Assembly: GCF_011388195.1 (NCBI RefSeq)
Contig: NZ_CP049990.1
Location: 682,001 to 746,000 of the forward strand
Origin: Pusillimonas sp. DMV24BSW_D
Lineage (GTDB): Bacteria > Pseudomonadota > Gammaproteobacteria > Burkholderiales > Burkholderiaceae_B
Length of the DNA stretch: 64,000 nucleotides
Direction of reading: 5' to 3'
Shown: one piece after another, positions 8,561 to 16,796 of the stretch
How the letters are laid out: each line of letters begins with the position of its first letter
Position numbering within the stretch: the first letter of the stretch is position 1
The notes under the pieces: model-generated
The model's input: only the letters and a program-made list of their open reading frames with translations
Databases searched by the model: none
Told to the model about the DNA's origin: nothing
Program-made: the position numbers and the translations under genes

Positions 8561-9342
8561 GCCGCCTCTCTGGCGCGCAGCACCTCATCACGCAACATAT
8601 CCCATATTTGCGTGTAGTACTCGATGAATTCGGGGCTTTTGCGAATTGAGGCGCTACGTGGACGCGGTAAATTCACACGCATATCTGCTTTTATGCGGCC
8701 CGGACGAGCAGTAAACACAATAACCCGGTCACTCAGGTAAAGGGCTTCTTCAATATCATGGGTGACGAACAGCACGGTACGCTGGTTCGCTTGCCAGATG
8801 TCGGTCAGTTCTTCCTGCATCAATTCGCGGGTTTGTGCATCAAGCGCCCCGAACGGCTCATCCATCAGCAACATTTGCGGCTCATACACCAGCGTTCTGG
8901 CCAACGCCACGCGTTGTCGCATGCCGCCCGATAATTCTGCCGGGTAAGCATTCTCGAACTTCGACAAACCCACCATGTCGATGTACTTGCGCGCAAGTTC
9001 AACGCGTTGCGCTTTCGGTATGCCTTTCACCTCAAGCGACCAGGTCACATTGCCCAGCACCGTACGCCAGGGGAACAACGCATAGTCTTGAAACAGCATG
9101 CCCCTGTCGGGCCCGGGGCGTGAAACCGGCGTCCCGGCCAACGTAATCGTTCCAGCACTACGGGGTTCAAAGCCGCCGACCATGTGCAGAAACGTGCTTT
9201 TCCCGCATCCCGACGGACCCACTATGCTGACGAACTCACCTTCGGCAATGGAAAGATCAAATGCTTCCAGCGCAACAATCGCCTGACCGTTGCGCATGAA
9301 AGTCTTGGAAACGCCCTGCGCCTTGAGATATCCCTCCGACAT
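8557..9342 (-). CDS. ABC transporter ATP-binding protein (SsuB/TauB type)
   Basis: A 261-residue ATPase with Walker A GPSGCGKST at residues 42-50, signature LSGGMRQR, Walker B MLLMDEPFGALD and the switch histidine in FVTHDIEEA. It is typical of the nitrate/sulfonate/taurine importer ATPases. It starts two bases after the binding-protein stop codon and overlaps the first permease gene, so it is a clear operon member. Confidence 0.92.
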   Translation of the reverse strand: MSEGYLKAQGVSKTFMRNGQAIVALEAFDLSIAEGEFVSIVGPSGCGKSTFLHMVGGFEPRSAGTITLAGTPVSRPGPDRGMLFQDYALFPWRTVLGNVTWSLEVKGIPKAQRVELARKYIDMVGLSKFENAYPAELSGGMRQRVALARTLVYEPQMLLMDEPFGALDAQTRELMQEELTDIWQANQRTVLFVTHDIEEALYLSDRVIVFTARPGRIKADMRVNLPRPRSASIRKSPEFIEYYTQIWDMLRDEVLRAREAA

Positions 9343-9344
9343 CT

Positions 9345-10322
9345 TTACTCCGGCAAGTAACGCATGTCGACCACGGTTTCCAGATCAAGGTCGCCGTTAA
9401 TGTAGCCAAATTCCTGAAGTGTATCGACCATTTTTTCCATGGAAGGCTCATCAACCCTGGCGTCCATGGGGTGCTCATATTTGCGCATGTTCAGCGACAT
9501 CTCGAGCGGAATATTCACGAACTTGGCGTCGATCAGTTTTTGATGACTTTGTTCCGGGCTGTTGACGTAGTAGTCGGTCGCCGCCACCAGATCGCTTAAG
9601 AAATCACGCACCACTTGGGGGTGCTCCTGAAGGAACGTTTCTTTCACCAGCAAGAGCATTAAGTCTTCCTGCTGGCCAATACCGTCGGTAGAGGTAAATG
9701 CCGTGCGCATCCCGCCCCGGCCTTCTTCAAATGCGGCAAAGGGCTGGGGGAATGCGCCCACATCGAGCTTGCCGGCCCGCACCGCCTCACCCTGGCTGGG
9801 GAAGGGCAATGCCACCCATTTCACATCACGCATCGGGTTCAAACCGTTCTTGGTTAATGCCAGGCGAGCCCAGATTTCCGCCGACGAACGCGCACCGTTA
9901 ATGCCGATGGTTTTGTCTTTCAAATCGGCAATGGATTTGATGTCTGAGTCGTCCATGACCATGTACTGGGTGGCAAAACCGTTCTCACCGCCCTCGCGGG
10001 AAAGCGACGCGATGACCTTGAACTTTACGCCTGCCGCCGCCGCCATCATGACGCTGTGGGCCGACCCCGTAGCGATGTCGAGCTCACCTGCCTCAAAAGC
10101 CTGAAAACGTTTATCGGTACCACGAAACAGGGCATATTCAAGATCGTACGACTTGCCCTGGTTCGGCGTAACTTCCGGGGCGGCCTTCATCGTCCAAAGG
10201 GGCTCCTCTGCAGCCGAGCCATGACCCACGCGAATTTTTACGGGATCTGCATAAGCTCCTGATGAATAAAGAAAAACAGCAGAAAATAAGGCACAGCCCA
10301 ACGTTTTTAGAAACGGTCGCAT
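9345..10322 (-). CDS. ABC transporter periplasmic binding protein (SsuA/NMT1-like)
   Basis: A 325-residue periplasmic binding protein. A Sec signal peptide covers about residues 1-25 (hydrophobic ALFSAVFLYSSGAYA, cleavage near AYA-D). The body matches the SsuA/TauA/NMT1 fold, with ELDIATGSAHSVMMAAAAGV as the usual ligand-lobe segment and a second lobe from about residue 130. It is the first gene of the operon running left to 5527. Ligands of this family include sulfonates, taurine, pyrimidines and aromatic acids; the downstream hydrolase and aldolase favour an organic amide or acid. Confidence 0.85.
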   Translation of the reverse strand: MRPFLKTLGCALFSAVFLYSSGAYADPVKIRVGHGSAAEEPLWTMKAAPEVTPNQGKSYDLEYALFRGTDKRFQAFEAGELDIATGSAHSVMMAAAAGVKFKVIASLSREGGENGFATQYMVMDDSDIKSIADLKDKTIGINGARSSAEIWARLALTKNGLNPMRDVKWVALPFPSQGEAVRAGKLDVGAFPQPFAAFEEGRGGMRTAFTSTDGIGQQEDLMLLLVKETFLQEHPQVVRDFLSDLVAATDYYVNSPEQSHQKLIDAKFVNIPLEMSLNMRKYEHPMDARVDEPSMEKMVDTLQEFGYINGDLDLETVVDMRYLPE

Positions 10323-10352
10323 GGTTGTCTCCTGAATGCGTTTATAGGATTT

Positions 10353-10368
10353 CTAAAATCGATTTTAG
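10353..10368. promoter_or_regulatory. perfect 16-bp palindrome, operator candidate
   Basis: CTAAAATCGATTTTAG is a perfect 16-bp palindrome in the 138-base gap between the ABC operon (leftward) and the tandem-HTH regulator (rightward). A TATAAA -10-like element for the operon lies just downstream of it on the minus strand (about 10,342-10,347). The palindrome covers the corresponding -35 position, where no good -35 hexamer is seen; that would fit an activator-dependent promoter. Regulator binding is inferred. Confidence 0.5.
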
Positions 10369-10460
10369 GGACTTGTTGAGCAAACTGGAACCAAGTTATG
10401 CTTCACATGACCCAAATTTTTTTTATTGATTTGGTTTTCGCTCAATCATAAAGTCCCCTC

Positions 10461-11672
10461 ATGCATGAAAAAAACTGTATGCGCCACCTTCGCGCATTGA
10501 TCGCCGTGGTGGAAGAGGGCAGCATCGCCCAGGCTGCCGATCGCCTGTTACGTACCCCCGCCGCAGTCGGTAACGCCATACTTCTACTCGAGCGACGATT
10601 CCGGGCACCGTTATTTGAACGCCAGGCCACCGGCATGGCGCCCACCCATTTCGGCCAGACCACCTACAAACGCGCCCAGCGCGTTGCCGCTGAACTGAAC
10701 TTTGCCCGCATCGAGCTCGCACCTTATGCCGTTTCCACCAACGCACCCATTTTCTCTATGGTCGTCGGCGAACGACAACTTCATGCGCTGGTGAAACTCA
10801 GGGAAATGAAACACATGCCCAGTGTTGCGGCGGTAGTGGGGCTGACTCAACCCGCAGTCAGCGCACTTTTGCGCGATGCCGAAAACACGCTGAAGCTCTC
10901 GCTGTTTCGTCGCACCGCCAAGGGGATGATCGTTACCGAAGCCGGCGATCTTCTAATTTTCAGACTGCGGCGTGTGTTGGCGGAACTTCGCCATTTGAAA
11001 GCAGATCTCGCCCAGTTGCGCGGTGAAATTGCCGGCAAAATCCAATTTGCGGCGCTCCCTTCACTTCGCACGCGGGTCTTGCCCAAAGCCATTTCAACAC
11101 TGAGCAGCCGGCACCCCGATGTGCAGGTCTCAATGGTAGACGCACCTTTCGAAGTGCTGTTCGCGGGTGTGCAGTCGGGCGAGATTGACTTCATTCTAAC
11201 CGGGCTAAGCGCGGACTATTTTCATCGCGACTTCCGAATTCGGGTGATCGGGCGGGACCGTCTGGTCGTTGTGGCACGCGCGGACCACCCGCTGACACAT
11301 CACGACTTCATTGATCCGGCAACGCTTCTTCACTATCCCTGGGTATTGCGCGACCGTGGCGCGCCCACACGGGAATTGCTAAACGATGTGTTTCGACGTT
11401 TGAAGCTTGAATCGCCCCGGGTGGTTGCTCAGGCAGGTGACCTGGGTTTGCTGCGCGGCTTGCTGCACAACAGCGACGCCATTTCGGCTGTATCACCCGA
11501 GTATCTAGCCTATGAGATTGCCTCCGGCTCTGTCAAAGTTCTGAATGTTGACCTCCCCGGCACTGAACGGGAAATAGGTTTTATCTTACGCCGCGATGCC
11601 CAGCCGTCGGCGTTATGCGAAAAACTCATGCAGCATATTGAAACGGCGGCCGAGGGCGTACTTATCGCGTAA
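10461..11672 (+). CDS. LysR-type regulator with two tandem HTH domains
   Basis: A 403-residue LysR-type regulator, about 100 residues longer than usual. The N-terminus has one LysR HTH-like unit at residues 8-75 (LRALIAVVEEGSIAQAADRL, then LLLERRFRAPLFERQATGM) and a second at about 105-165 (LHALVKLREMKHMPSVAAVV, then LFRRTAKGMIVTEAGDLL). A single effector domain runs from about 193 to 400. The second unit leads directly into the effector domain as in an ordinary LysR protein, so the first is the extra copy. It is divergent from the ABC/aldolase/isochorismatase operon and probably controls it. M7 (10479) is an alternative start; neither has a clear RBS. Confidence 0.85.
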   Translation: MHEKNCMRHLRALIAVVEEGSIAQAADRLLRTPAAVGNAILLLERRFRAPLFERQATGMAPTHFGQTTYKRAQRVAAELNFARIELAPYAVSTNAPIFSMVVGERQLHALVKLREMKHMPSVAAVVGLTQPAVSALLRDAENTLKLSLFRRTAKGMIVTEAGDLLIFRLRRVLAELRHLKADLAQLRGEIAGKIQFAALPSLRTRVLPKAISTLSSRHPDVQVSMVDAPFEVLFAGVQSGEIDFILTGLSADYFHRDFRIRVIGRDRLVVVARADHPLTHHDFIDPATLLHYPWVLRDRGAPTRELLNDVFRRLKLESPRVVAQAGDLGLLRGLLHNSDAISAVSPEYLAYEIASGSVKVLNVDLPGTEREIGFILRRDAQPSALCEKLMQHIETAAEGVLIA

Positions 11673-11680
11673 CACACATA

Positions 11681-11718
11681 AAAAAGCCAGGTACTGCAAA
11701 ATGCAGCCCTGGCTTTTT
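11681..11718. terminator. bidirectional intrinsic terminator
   Basis: An 11-bp stem (AAAAAGCCAGG at 11681-11691 with CCTGGCTTTTT at 11708-11718) plus an inner CTGC/GCAG stem, with A/T runs on both sides. It serves the regulator gene from the left and the rpsQ end of the S10 cluster from the right, which converge here. Confidence 0.9.
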
Positions 11719-11735
11719 ACGACACGACAACGCGT

Positions 11736-12014
11736 TTAGATAACGCGTGCCGCCTCGATCAGACGGGTAACCGTCCAGGCTTTGTCGCGGCTGATAGGAC
11801 GACCTTCAGCAATTTCGACAGTATCGCCTTCGTTGTACTGATTGGTTTCGTCGTGCGCTTTGTACTTGGCAGAACGAATCACAATCTTGCCGTATACAGG
11901 ATGTTTAACGCGGCGTTCAACACGAACAACCACGGTTTTGTCCATCTTGTTGCTGACAACTTTACCAACCAGGGTACGCTGGCGCTTGGCGGTGGTGTTT
12001 TGAGTTTCGCTCAT
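11736..12014 (-). CDS. rpsQ: 30S ribosomal protein S17
   Basis: The 92-residue S17, an early 16S rRNA-binding protein. [20 protein letters not shown] and HPVYGKIV are diagnostic. It is the last gene of the rplC-rpsQ run and is followed by a bidirectional terminator. The spc genes (rplN onward) that usually come next are not here. It starts one base after the rpmC stop. Confidence 0.97.
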   Translation of the reverse strand: MSETQNTTAKRQRTLVGKVVSNKMDKTVVVRVERRVKHPVYGKIVIRSAKYKAHDETNQYNEGDTVEIAEGRPISRDKAWTVTRLIEAARVI

Positions 12015-12015
12015 A

Positions 12016-12207
12016 TTACTTTCCTGCCTTCTCAGTCATGACGGTACGAACACGCGCGATGTCGCGACGTACTTTGCCCAACTGACTGGTGTTGGAGAGT
12101 TGCTGAGTAGCACGCTGCATGCGCAGACCAAACTGTGCCTTGAGCAGGCTCTCGAGCTCTGTCTGGAGCTCATCTTTTTCCTTGGAACGGAGTTCGCTGG
12201 CTTTCAT
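12016..12207 (-). CDS. rpmC: 50S ribosomal protein L29
   Basis: The 63-residue L29 at the rim of the peptide exit tunnel. [20 protein letters not shown] and the C-terminal [14 protein letters not shown] helix are characteristic. It lies between rplP and rpsQ in standard S10 order. Confidence 0.96.
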   Translation of the reverse strand: MKASELRSKEKDELQTELESLLKAQFGLRMQRATQQLSNTSQLGKVRRDIARVRTVMTEKAGK

Positions 12208-12218
12208 AACGTTTCTCC

Positions 12219-12635
12219 TTAAGCACCGATACGACGGCTGACGAACGTCGTGGAAATCGGCAACTTGGCCGCGGCCAGGCGGAACGCTTCACGCGCCAAC
12301 TCTTCGCTGACACCTTCCATTTCGTAAATCACCTTGCCGGGTTGAATTTCAGCGACCCAGTATTCCGGATTACCCTTACCATTACCCATACGCACTTCAG
12401 CGGGCTTGCGGGAAATGGGTTTGTCGGGGAATACACGAATCCAGATACGGCCACCACGTTTAATACGACGGTTGATCGCACGACGAGCGGCTTCGATTTG
12501 GCGAGCCGTTAAACGGCCACGGCCTGTGGCTTTGAGGCCAAACTCACCAAACGACACCTGTGCACCGCGCGTAGCCAGACCGGTATTGCGGCCTTTCTGC
12601 TCTTTGCGGTATTTCCTGCGTGACGGTTGCAACAT
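12219..12635 (-). CDS. rplP: 50S ribosomal protein L16
   Basis: The 138-residue L16, which contacts the A-site tRNA region. [19 protein letters not shown] at the N-terminus and the [10 protein letters not shown] and [13 protein letters not shown] segments are family-typical, and the length is normal. It starts two bases after rpsC. Confidence 0.97.
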   Translation of the reverse strand: MLQPSRRKYRKEQKGRNTGLATRGAQVSFGEFGLKATGRGRLTARQIEAARRAINRRIKRGGRIWIRVFPDKPISRKPAEVRMGNGKGNPEYWVAEIQPGKVIYEMEGVSEELAREAFRLAAAKLPISTTFVSRRIGA

Positions 12636-12637
12636 AA

Positions 12638-13420
12638 TTATTCTCCTTCAGCTGGTGCTGCTGTTGCAGCATCAGACTTGCGAGGCCCGCGGCCACGCGC
12701 CGGACGACGACCCTCAGGACGCTCGCCGCGAGGTCGACGTGAACGACGTTCTTCATCGCGTGGTGCGGCTGCTTCAGGAGGCATTTCGCCGTTAGGCAAC
12801 ATGTCGCCCTTATAGACCCAGACTTTGATACCGATAATGCCGTAGGTTGTAGCGGCTTCGGAAGTGCCGTAGTCGATATTGGCGCGCAGTGTGTGCAGGG
12901 GCACACGGCCTTCGCGATACCATTCGGTACGGGCAATTTCAATACCGTTCAAACGGCCCGAGCTCATGATTTTCACGCCTTGCGCACCGAGGCGCATGGC
13001 GTTTTGCATGGCCCGCTTCATGGCGCGACGGAACTGGATACGTTTTTCCAGCTGTTGCGCGATGGAGTCGGCAATGAGTTGAGCGTCTGTTTCAGGCTTG
13101 CGGATTTCCTCGATGTTCACGTGCACAGGCACGCCCATGAGGCGCTGCAAATCGGCCTTGAGGTTCTCGATGTCTTCGCCGCGCTTGCCAATTACCACAC
13201 CCGGGCGAGCCGAGTAGACGGTAATACGGGCATTCTTGGCGGGGCGTTCGATAACAACTCGACCGACCGAAGCGGATTTCAATTTCTTCTTCAGGTACTC
13301 GCGCACGCGGATATCGTCGGCAAGCATACCGCCGAAAGCCTTGTCGTCGGCGTACCAACGAGAAGTCCAGTTACGATTGACCGCGAGGCGGAACCCGGTT
13401 GGGTGTACTTTCTGTCCCAT
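12638..13420 (-). CDS. rpsC: 30S ribosomal protein S3 with extended C-terminal tail
   Basis: S3, part of the mRNA entry channel. The N-terminal KH region ([14 protein letters not shown]) and the C-terminal S3 domain ([20 protein letters not shown]) are intact. At 260 residues it is longer than the 233-residue E. coli protein; the extra part is an Arg/Pro/Gly-rich, probably disordered tail from about residue 222. It lies between rplV and rplP in normal order. Confidence 0.97.
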   Translation of the reverse strand: MGQKVHPTGFRLAVNRNWTSRWYADDKAFGGMLADDIRVREYLKKKLKSASVGRVVIERPAKNARITVYSARPGVVIGKRGEDIENLKADLQRLMGVPVHVNIEEIRKPETDAQLIADSIAQQLEKRIQFRRAMKRAMQNAMRLGAQGVKIMSSGRLNGIEIARTEWYREGRVPLHTLRANIDYGTSEAATTYGIIGIKVWVYKGDMLPNGEMPPEAAAPRDEERRSRRPRGERPEGRRPARGRGPRKSDAATAAPAEGE

Positions 13421-13429
13421 TGCGACTCC

Positions 13430-13762
13430 TTACGCGCCGACCTTGACCACAATGTGGCAAGTCTGTTTCTCGATGCGGTTACCGCGGCCTTTTGCACGGG
13501 CCGAGAAACGCTTCAATGACTCAGCCTTATCGACATAGATTGTCGTGACTTTCAGTTCATCGATATCGGCGCCGTCATTGTGTTCGGCGTTGGCGATCGC
13601 GGACTCAAGGGCTTTCTTCAAGATGCCCGCGGCTTTTTTAGGCGTAAACGTAAGAATATTGAGCGCCTGGGCCACCGACTTGCCACGGATCATGTCCGCA
13701 ACCAGACGTGCTTTTTGCGCAGAAATACGAACGCCACGAATATTTGCTGTAGTTTCCATCAC
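13430..13762 (-). CDS. rplV: 50S ribosomal protein L22
   Basis: The 110-residue L22, whose loop lines the exit tunnel. [20 protein letters not shown] and the C-terminal [14 protein letters not shown] are typical. The tunnel-loop region is present without obvious insertions or deletions. It begins directly after the rpsS stop. Confidence 0.97.
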   Translation of the reverse strand: MMETTANIRGVRISAQKARLVADMIRGKSVAQALNILTFTPKKAAGILKKALESAIANAEHNDGADIDELKVTTIYVDKAESLKRFSARAKGRGNRIEKQTCHIVVKVGA

Positions 13763-14038
13763 TTACCTCTTGGACTTTTTGTCCGCTGCATGCCCTTTGA
13801 ACGTACGGGTCAGCGCGAACTCGCCGAGCTTGTGACCGACCATGTTCTCGTTGATGTAAACGGGAACATGCTGGCGGCCATTGTGCACAGCAATCGTCAG
13901 CCCAATGAACTCGGGCAGGATGGTGGAACGGCGCGACCAGGTTTTGATCGGCTTCTTGTCTTTGCCCTCGACTGCGGCATCTACTTTCTTGAGCAGATGC
14001 GCATCGACAAATGGGCCTTTTTTGATAGAACGTGCCAT
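13763..14038 (-). CDS. rpsS: 30S ribosomal protein S19
   Basis: The 91-residue S19 of the small-subunit head. [35 protein letters not shown] and [16 protein letters not shown] are nearly invariant in bacteria. It lies between rplB and rplV. Confidence 0.98.
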   Translation of the reverse strand: MARSIKKGPFVDAHLLKKVDAAVEGKDKKPIKTWSRRSTILPEFIGLTIAVHNGRQHVPVYINENMVGHKLGEFALTRTFKGHAADKKSKR

Positions 14039-14050
14039 TTAGTTCGCCCC

Positions 14051-14878
14051 TTACTTGCGCTTGCGACGCGAGACAATCATGTTGTCTGTGCGCTTGTTAC
14101 GACGAGTACGATAGCCCTTCGACGGTGTGCCCCATGGGCTAACCGGCTCACGGCCTTCGCCAGTACGTCCCTCACCACCACCATGCGGGTGATCAATCGG
14201 GTTCATTGCCACACCACGAACGGTGGGGCGGATACCGCGCCAACGCATGGCACCGGCTTTACCGATTTGACGCAAGCTGTGCTCTTCATTACCCACTTCA
14301 CCAATGGTTGCGCGGCAGTCGATATGAACGCGACGCACCTCACCGGAACGCAGGCGAACCTGGGCATAAACCCCTTCGCGCGCCAGCAGAACCGCTGACG
14401 AACCGGCGGAACGGGCAATTTGCGCGCCTTTGCCGGGTTGCATTTCGATGCAGTGAATAGTGGAACCGACTGGAATGTTACGGATAGGCAAAGCGTTGCC
14501 GGCACGAATAGGTGCATCTTTACCGGACAACAGTGTGCTACCGACTTCCAGGCCGCGGGGCGCAATAATGTAGCGGCGCTCGCCATCGGCGTAGCACAGC
14601 AACGCAATATGCGCAGTGCGGTTCGGGTCGTATTCCAGACGCTCTACTTTGGCGACAATACCGTCTTTGTTGCGACGGAAGTCGACAAGGCGATAGTGCT
14701 GCTTATGACCACCCCCACGGTGACGTACCGTGATGTGACCATTGTTGTTACGGCCGGAACCGCGCTTTTTCTTTTCCAGCAGACCTTCGAATGGGCCACC
14801 CTTGTGCAACTGGGGCGACACCACCTTGATCATGCCGCGACGGCCTGCCGAGGTTGGCTTGACTTTTACGAGTGCCAT
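14051..14878 (-). CDS. rplB: 50S ribosomal protein L2
   Basis: The 275-residue L2, needed for subunit joining and peptidyl transfer. The C-terminal [20 protein letters not shown] segment carries the essential histidine region, and [19 protein letters not shown] is the N-terminal signature. Normal length and gene order. Confidence 0.98.
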   Translation of the reverse strand: MALVKVKPTSAGRRGMIKVVSPQLHKGGPFEGLLEKKKRGSGRNNNGHITVRHRGGGHKQHYRLVDFRRNKDGIVAKVERLEYDPNRTAHIALLCYADGERRYIIAPRGLEVGSTLLSGKDAPIRAGNALPIRNIPVGSTIHCIEMQPGKGAQIARSAGSSAVLLAREGVYAQVRLRSGEVRRVHIDCRATIGEVGNEEHSLRQIGKAGAMRWRGIRPTVRGVAMNPIDHPHGGGEGRTGEGREPVSPWGTPSKGYRTRRNKRTDNMIVSRRKRK

Positions 14879-15175
14879 TTAGTTCACCTCCGTAAAGTCG
14901 AGTTCCTGGCCTTCTTTGAGCGAGACATAAGCCTTGCGCTCATTGCGACGACGACCAATGAAACGGCCAAAGCGCTTTTCCTTACCCTTCTGGTTCAGAA
15001 CCTGTACAGATTCCACTTCAACCTTGAAGAGCAATTCAACGGCAGCCTTGATTTCCGGCTTGGTGGCGTCAGCGGCGACGCGGAAAGCGACTTGCTGATT
15101 TTGCTCGGCAACCTGGGTGGCTTTTTCAGTAACCACGGGTGCCAGAATAATTTGCATTAAGCGTTCGGCGTTCAT
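14879..15175 (-). CDS. rplW: 50S ribosomal protein L23
   Basis: The 98-residue L23 at the exit-tunnel rim, the docking site for trigger factor and [22 protein letters not shown] and the [16 protein letters not shown] loop are typical. Its start overlaps the rplD stop by four bases, indicating translational coupling. Confidence 0.97.
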   Translation of the reverse strand: MNAERLMQIILAPVVTEKATQVAEQNQQVAFRVAADATKPEIKAAVELLFKVEVESVQVLNQKGKEKRFGRFIGRRRNERKAYVSLKEGQELDFTEVN

Positions 15176-15792
15176 CCCAACATCTCCTCGAGTTGAGCGA
15201 TAGCCGGCTTGGTGATCAACACTTGCTTGTAGTGGATCAGCGAAAGCGGATCGGCATAACGCGGTTCAACTACCGCAACGTGTGGCAGGTTGCGCGTAGC
15301 GAGATAAACGTTTTCGTCCAGCGCATCAGTGATGATGAGAACCGACTCGAGACCCATACCTTTAAGCTTGGCGGCTGCCTGCTTGGTTTTGGGGGTGTCG
15401 AGCTGGAACGAATCAACAACAGCGATACGACCTTCACGAGCCAACTGGGAAAGAATCGCACGAATACCAGCGCGATACATTTTCTTGTTGACCTTGTGGC
15501 TGAAGTTTTCATCCGGCGAATTCGGGAATGCACGGCCACCTCCACGCCAGATAGGCGAGGAAGTCATACCGGCGCGGGCGCGGCCCGTACCTTTTTGACG
15601 CCAGGGCTTCTTGGTGCTGTGCTTGACTTCAGCGCGGTCTTTCTGGGCGCGGTTGCCGCTGCGGGCGTTAGCCTGGAAGGCCACCACAACCTGGTGAACC
15701 AGCGCTTCGTTGAAGTCGCGACCGAATACCGTGTCGGGCGCAGCGACGGTGGAAGCTGATTGACCTTGATCATTCAGGAGCTTGAGTTCCAT
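15172..15792 (-). CDS. rplD: 50S ribosomal protein L4
   Basis: The 206-residue L4, a tunnel protein and in E. coli the repressor of its own S10 operon. The basic extended loop [20 protein letters not shown] is intact. It starts three bases after rplC. If L4 autoregulation is kept here, its target should be the leader of rplC (16,486-16,604), because rpsJ is no longer in the same transcript. Confidence 0.97.
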   Translation of the reverse strand: MELKLLNDQGQSASTVAAPDTVFGRDFNEALVHQVVVAFQANARSGNRAQKDRAEVKHSTKKPWRQKGTGRARAGMTSSPIWRGGGRAFPNSPDENFSHKVNKKMYRAGIRAILSQLAREGRIAVVDSFQLDTPKTKQAAAKLKGMGLESVLIITDALDENVYLATRNLPHVAVVEPRYADPLSLIHYKQVLITKPAIAQLEEMLG

Positions 15793-15795
15793 TTA

Positions 15796-16485
15796 TTACG
15801 CTCCTTTCTTAGCCGACATCTTGATTGCGGGGCGCACAATAACGTTGGCATTCTTGTGGCCGGGCACAGCGCCTTTGACCATCAACAAGCCACGCTCGGC
15901 GTCGACGCGAACGATGTCAAGATTCTGAATAGTGCGGGTAACGTCACCCAAGTGACCAGCCATGCGCTTGCCGGGGAAAATGCGACCCGGATCTTGTGCC
16001 TGACCGATTGAACCAGGCGCGCGGTGCGACACGGAGTTACCGTGCGAAGCACGCTGAGAACTGAAGTGGTGACGCTTGATGTTGCCCGCAAAGCCTTTAC
16101 CGATTGTGGTACCGGTAACGTCGACTTTTTGGCCCGCTTCGAATACGCTTTCTACGGCCACTACTGAGCCTGCAGCAAATTCTGCGGCTTTTGTGGGGTC
16201 GAGACGGAATTCTTTAACGATGTTACCGGCTTCAACGCCGGCCTTGGCGAAGTGACCTGCCAGAGGCTTGGTAACACGGGAAGCACGACGTGCACCATAA
16301 GCAACTTGCACGGCTGCGTAGCCATCGGATTCGGGGGTCTTGACTTGGGTCACACGGTTGTTCGACACGTCCAGTACTGTTACCGGGATGGACTCACCTT
16401 CCTCGGTAAAGATACGGGTCATGCCGACCTTGCGCCCTACAAGCCCGAGCCGATGCGCGGCAGGCGTAGGTGTCGAGTTCGACAT
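15796..16485 (-). CDS. rplC: 50S ribosomal protein L3
   Basis: The 229-residue L3, an early 23S rRNA assembly protein. [20 protein letters not shown] at the N-terminus and the [12 protein letters not shown] loop near the peptidyl-transferase centre are clear. Start 16485 follows GGAGAA and gives the usual N-terminus; the frame is open further upstream. Normally rpsJ comes directly before rplC, but here guaD and a permease gene intervene and rplC heads the transcript. Confidence 0.96.
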   Translation of the reverse strand: MSNSTPTPAAHRLGLVGRKVGMTRIFTEEGESIPVTVLDVSNNRVTQVKTPESDGYAAVQVAYGARRASRVTKPLAGHFAKAGVEAGNIVKEFRLDPTKAAEFAAGSVVAVESVFEAGQKVDVTGTTIGKGFAGNIKRHHFSSQRASHGNSVSHRAPGSIGQAQDPGRIFPGKRMAGHLGDVTRTIQNLDIVRVDAERGLLMVKGAVPGHKNANVIVRPAIKMSAKKGA

Positions 16486-16498
16486 TGTTTTCTCCATT

Positions 16499-16594
16499 CC
16501 CGACTGCGATTGGTCGGGGCTAATTGCGTGAATAAAACCGCCATTCACAAAAATTCTTGTTTCATACCAGAAATAGGCAAAGCCGTTTTCTGGT
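16499..16594 (-). promoter_or_regulatory. two hairpins in the rplC leader
   Basis: Between the candidate promoter and rplC the transcript can form two stems. The distal one pairs 16566-16573 with 16587-16594 (8 bp, ACCAGAAA/TTTCTGGT), capped by a GGC-AAA-GCC hairpin. The proximal one pairs CCCGAC (16499-16504) with GTCGGG (16513-16518) just upstream of the SD. A role in r-protein (L4) feedback is a guess. Confidence 0.4.
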
Positions 16595-16603
16595 TAGCCT
16601 CGC

Positions 16604-16633
16604 ACTATAGCATGAGTGCCTCAAGTTAAGCAA
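16604..16633 (-). promoter_or_regulatory. candidate sigma-70 promoter for rplC operon
   Basis: On the minus strand, TTGCTT (16633-16628) and TATAGT (16609-16604) are separated by 18 bases, giving a leader of about 110 bases before rplC. An independent promoter is needed here because the upstream rpsJ transcript appears to end at a terminator. Confidence 0.6.
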
Positions 16634-16796
16634 GCGTCTTGATCAGTATTTTTCTTTTGTTGGAAAAGACTTACGTTATGCCTCACAGCGCGCGCTTCAC
16701 CGGGCGGTTTGATTTCATGTAAAGTTCTGCCTAAGAAACGCGCATTTCGTTCAAAATTTATAACTACAACTGCAAAACCACGGATTTACACCCAGC

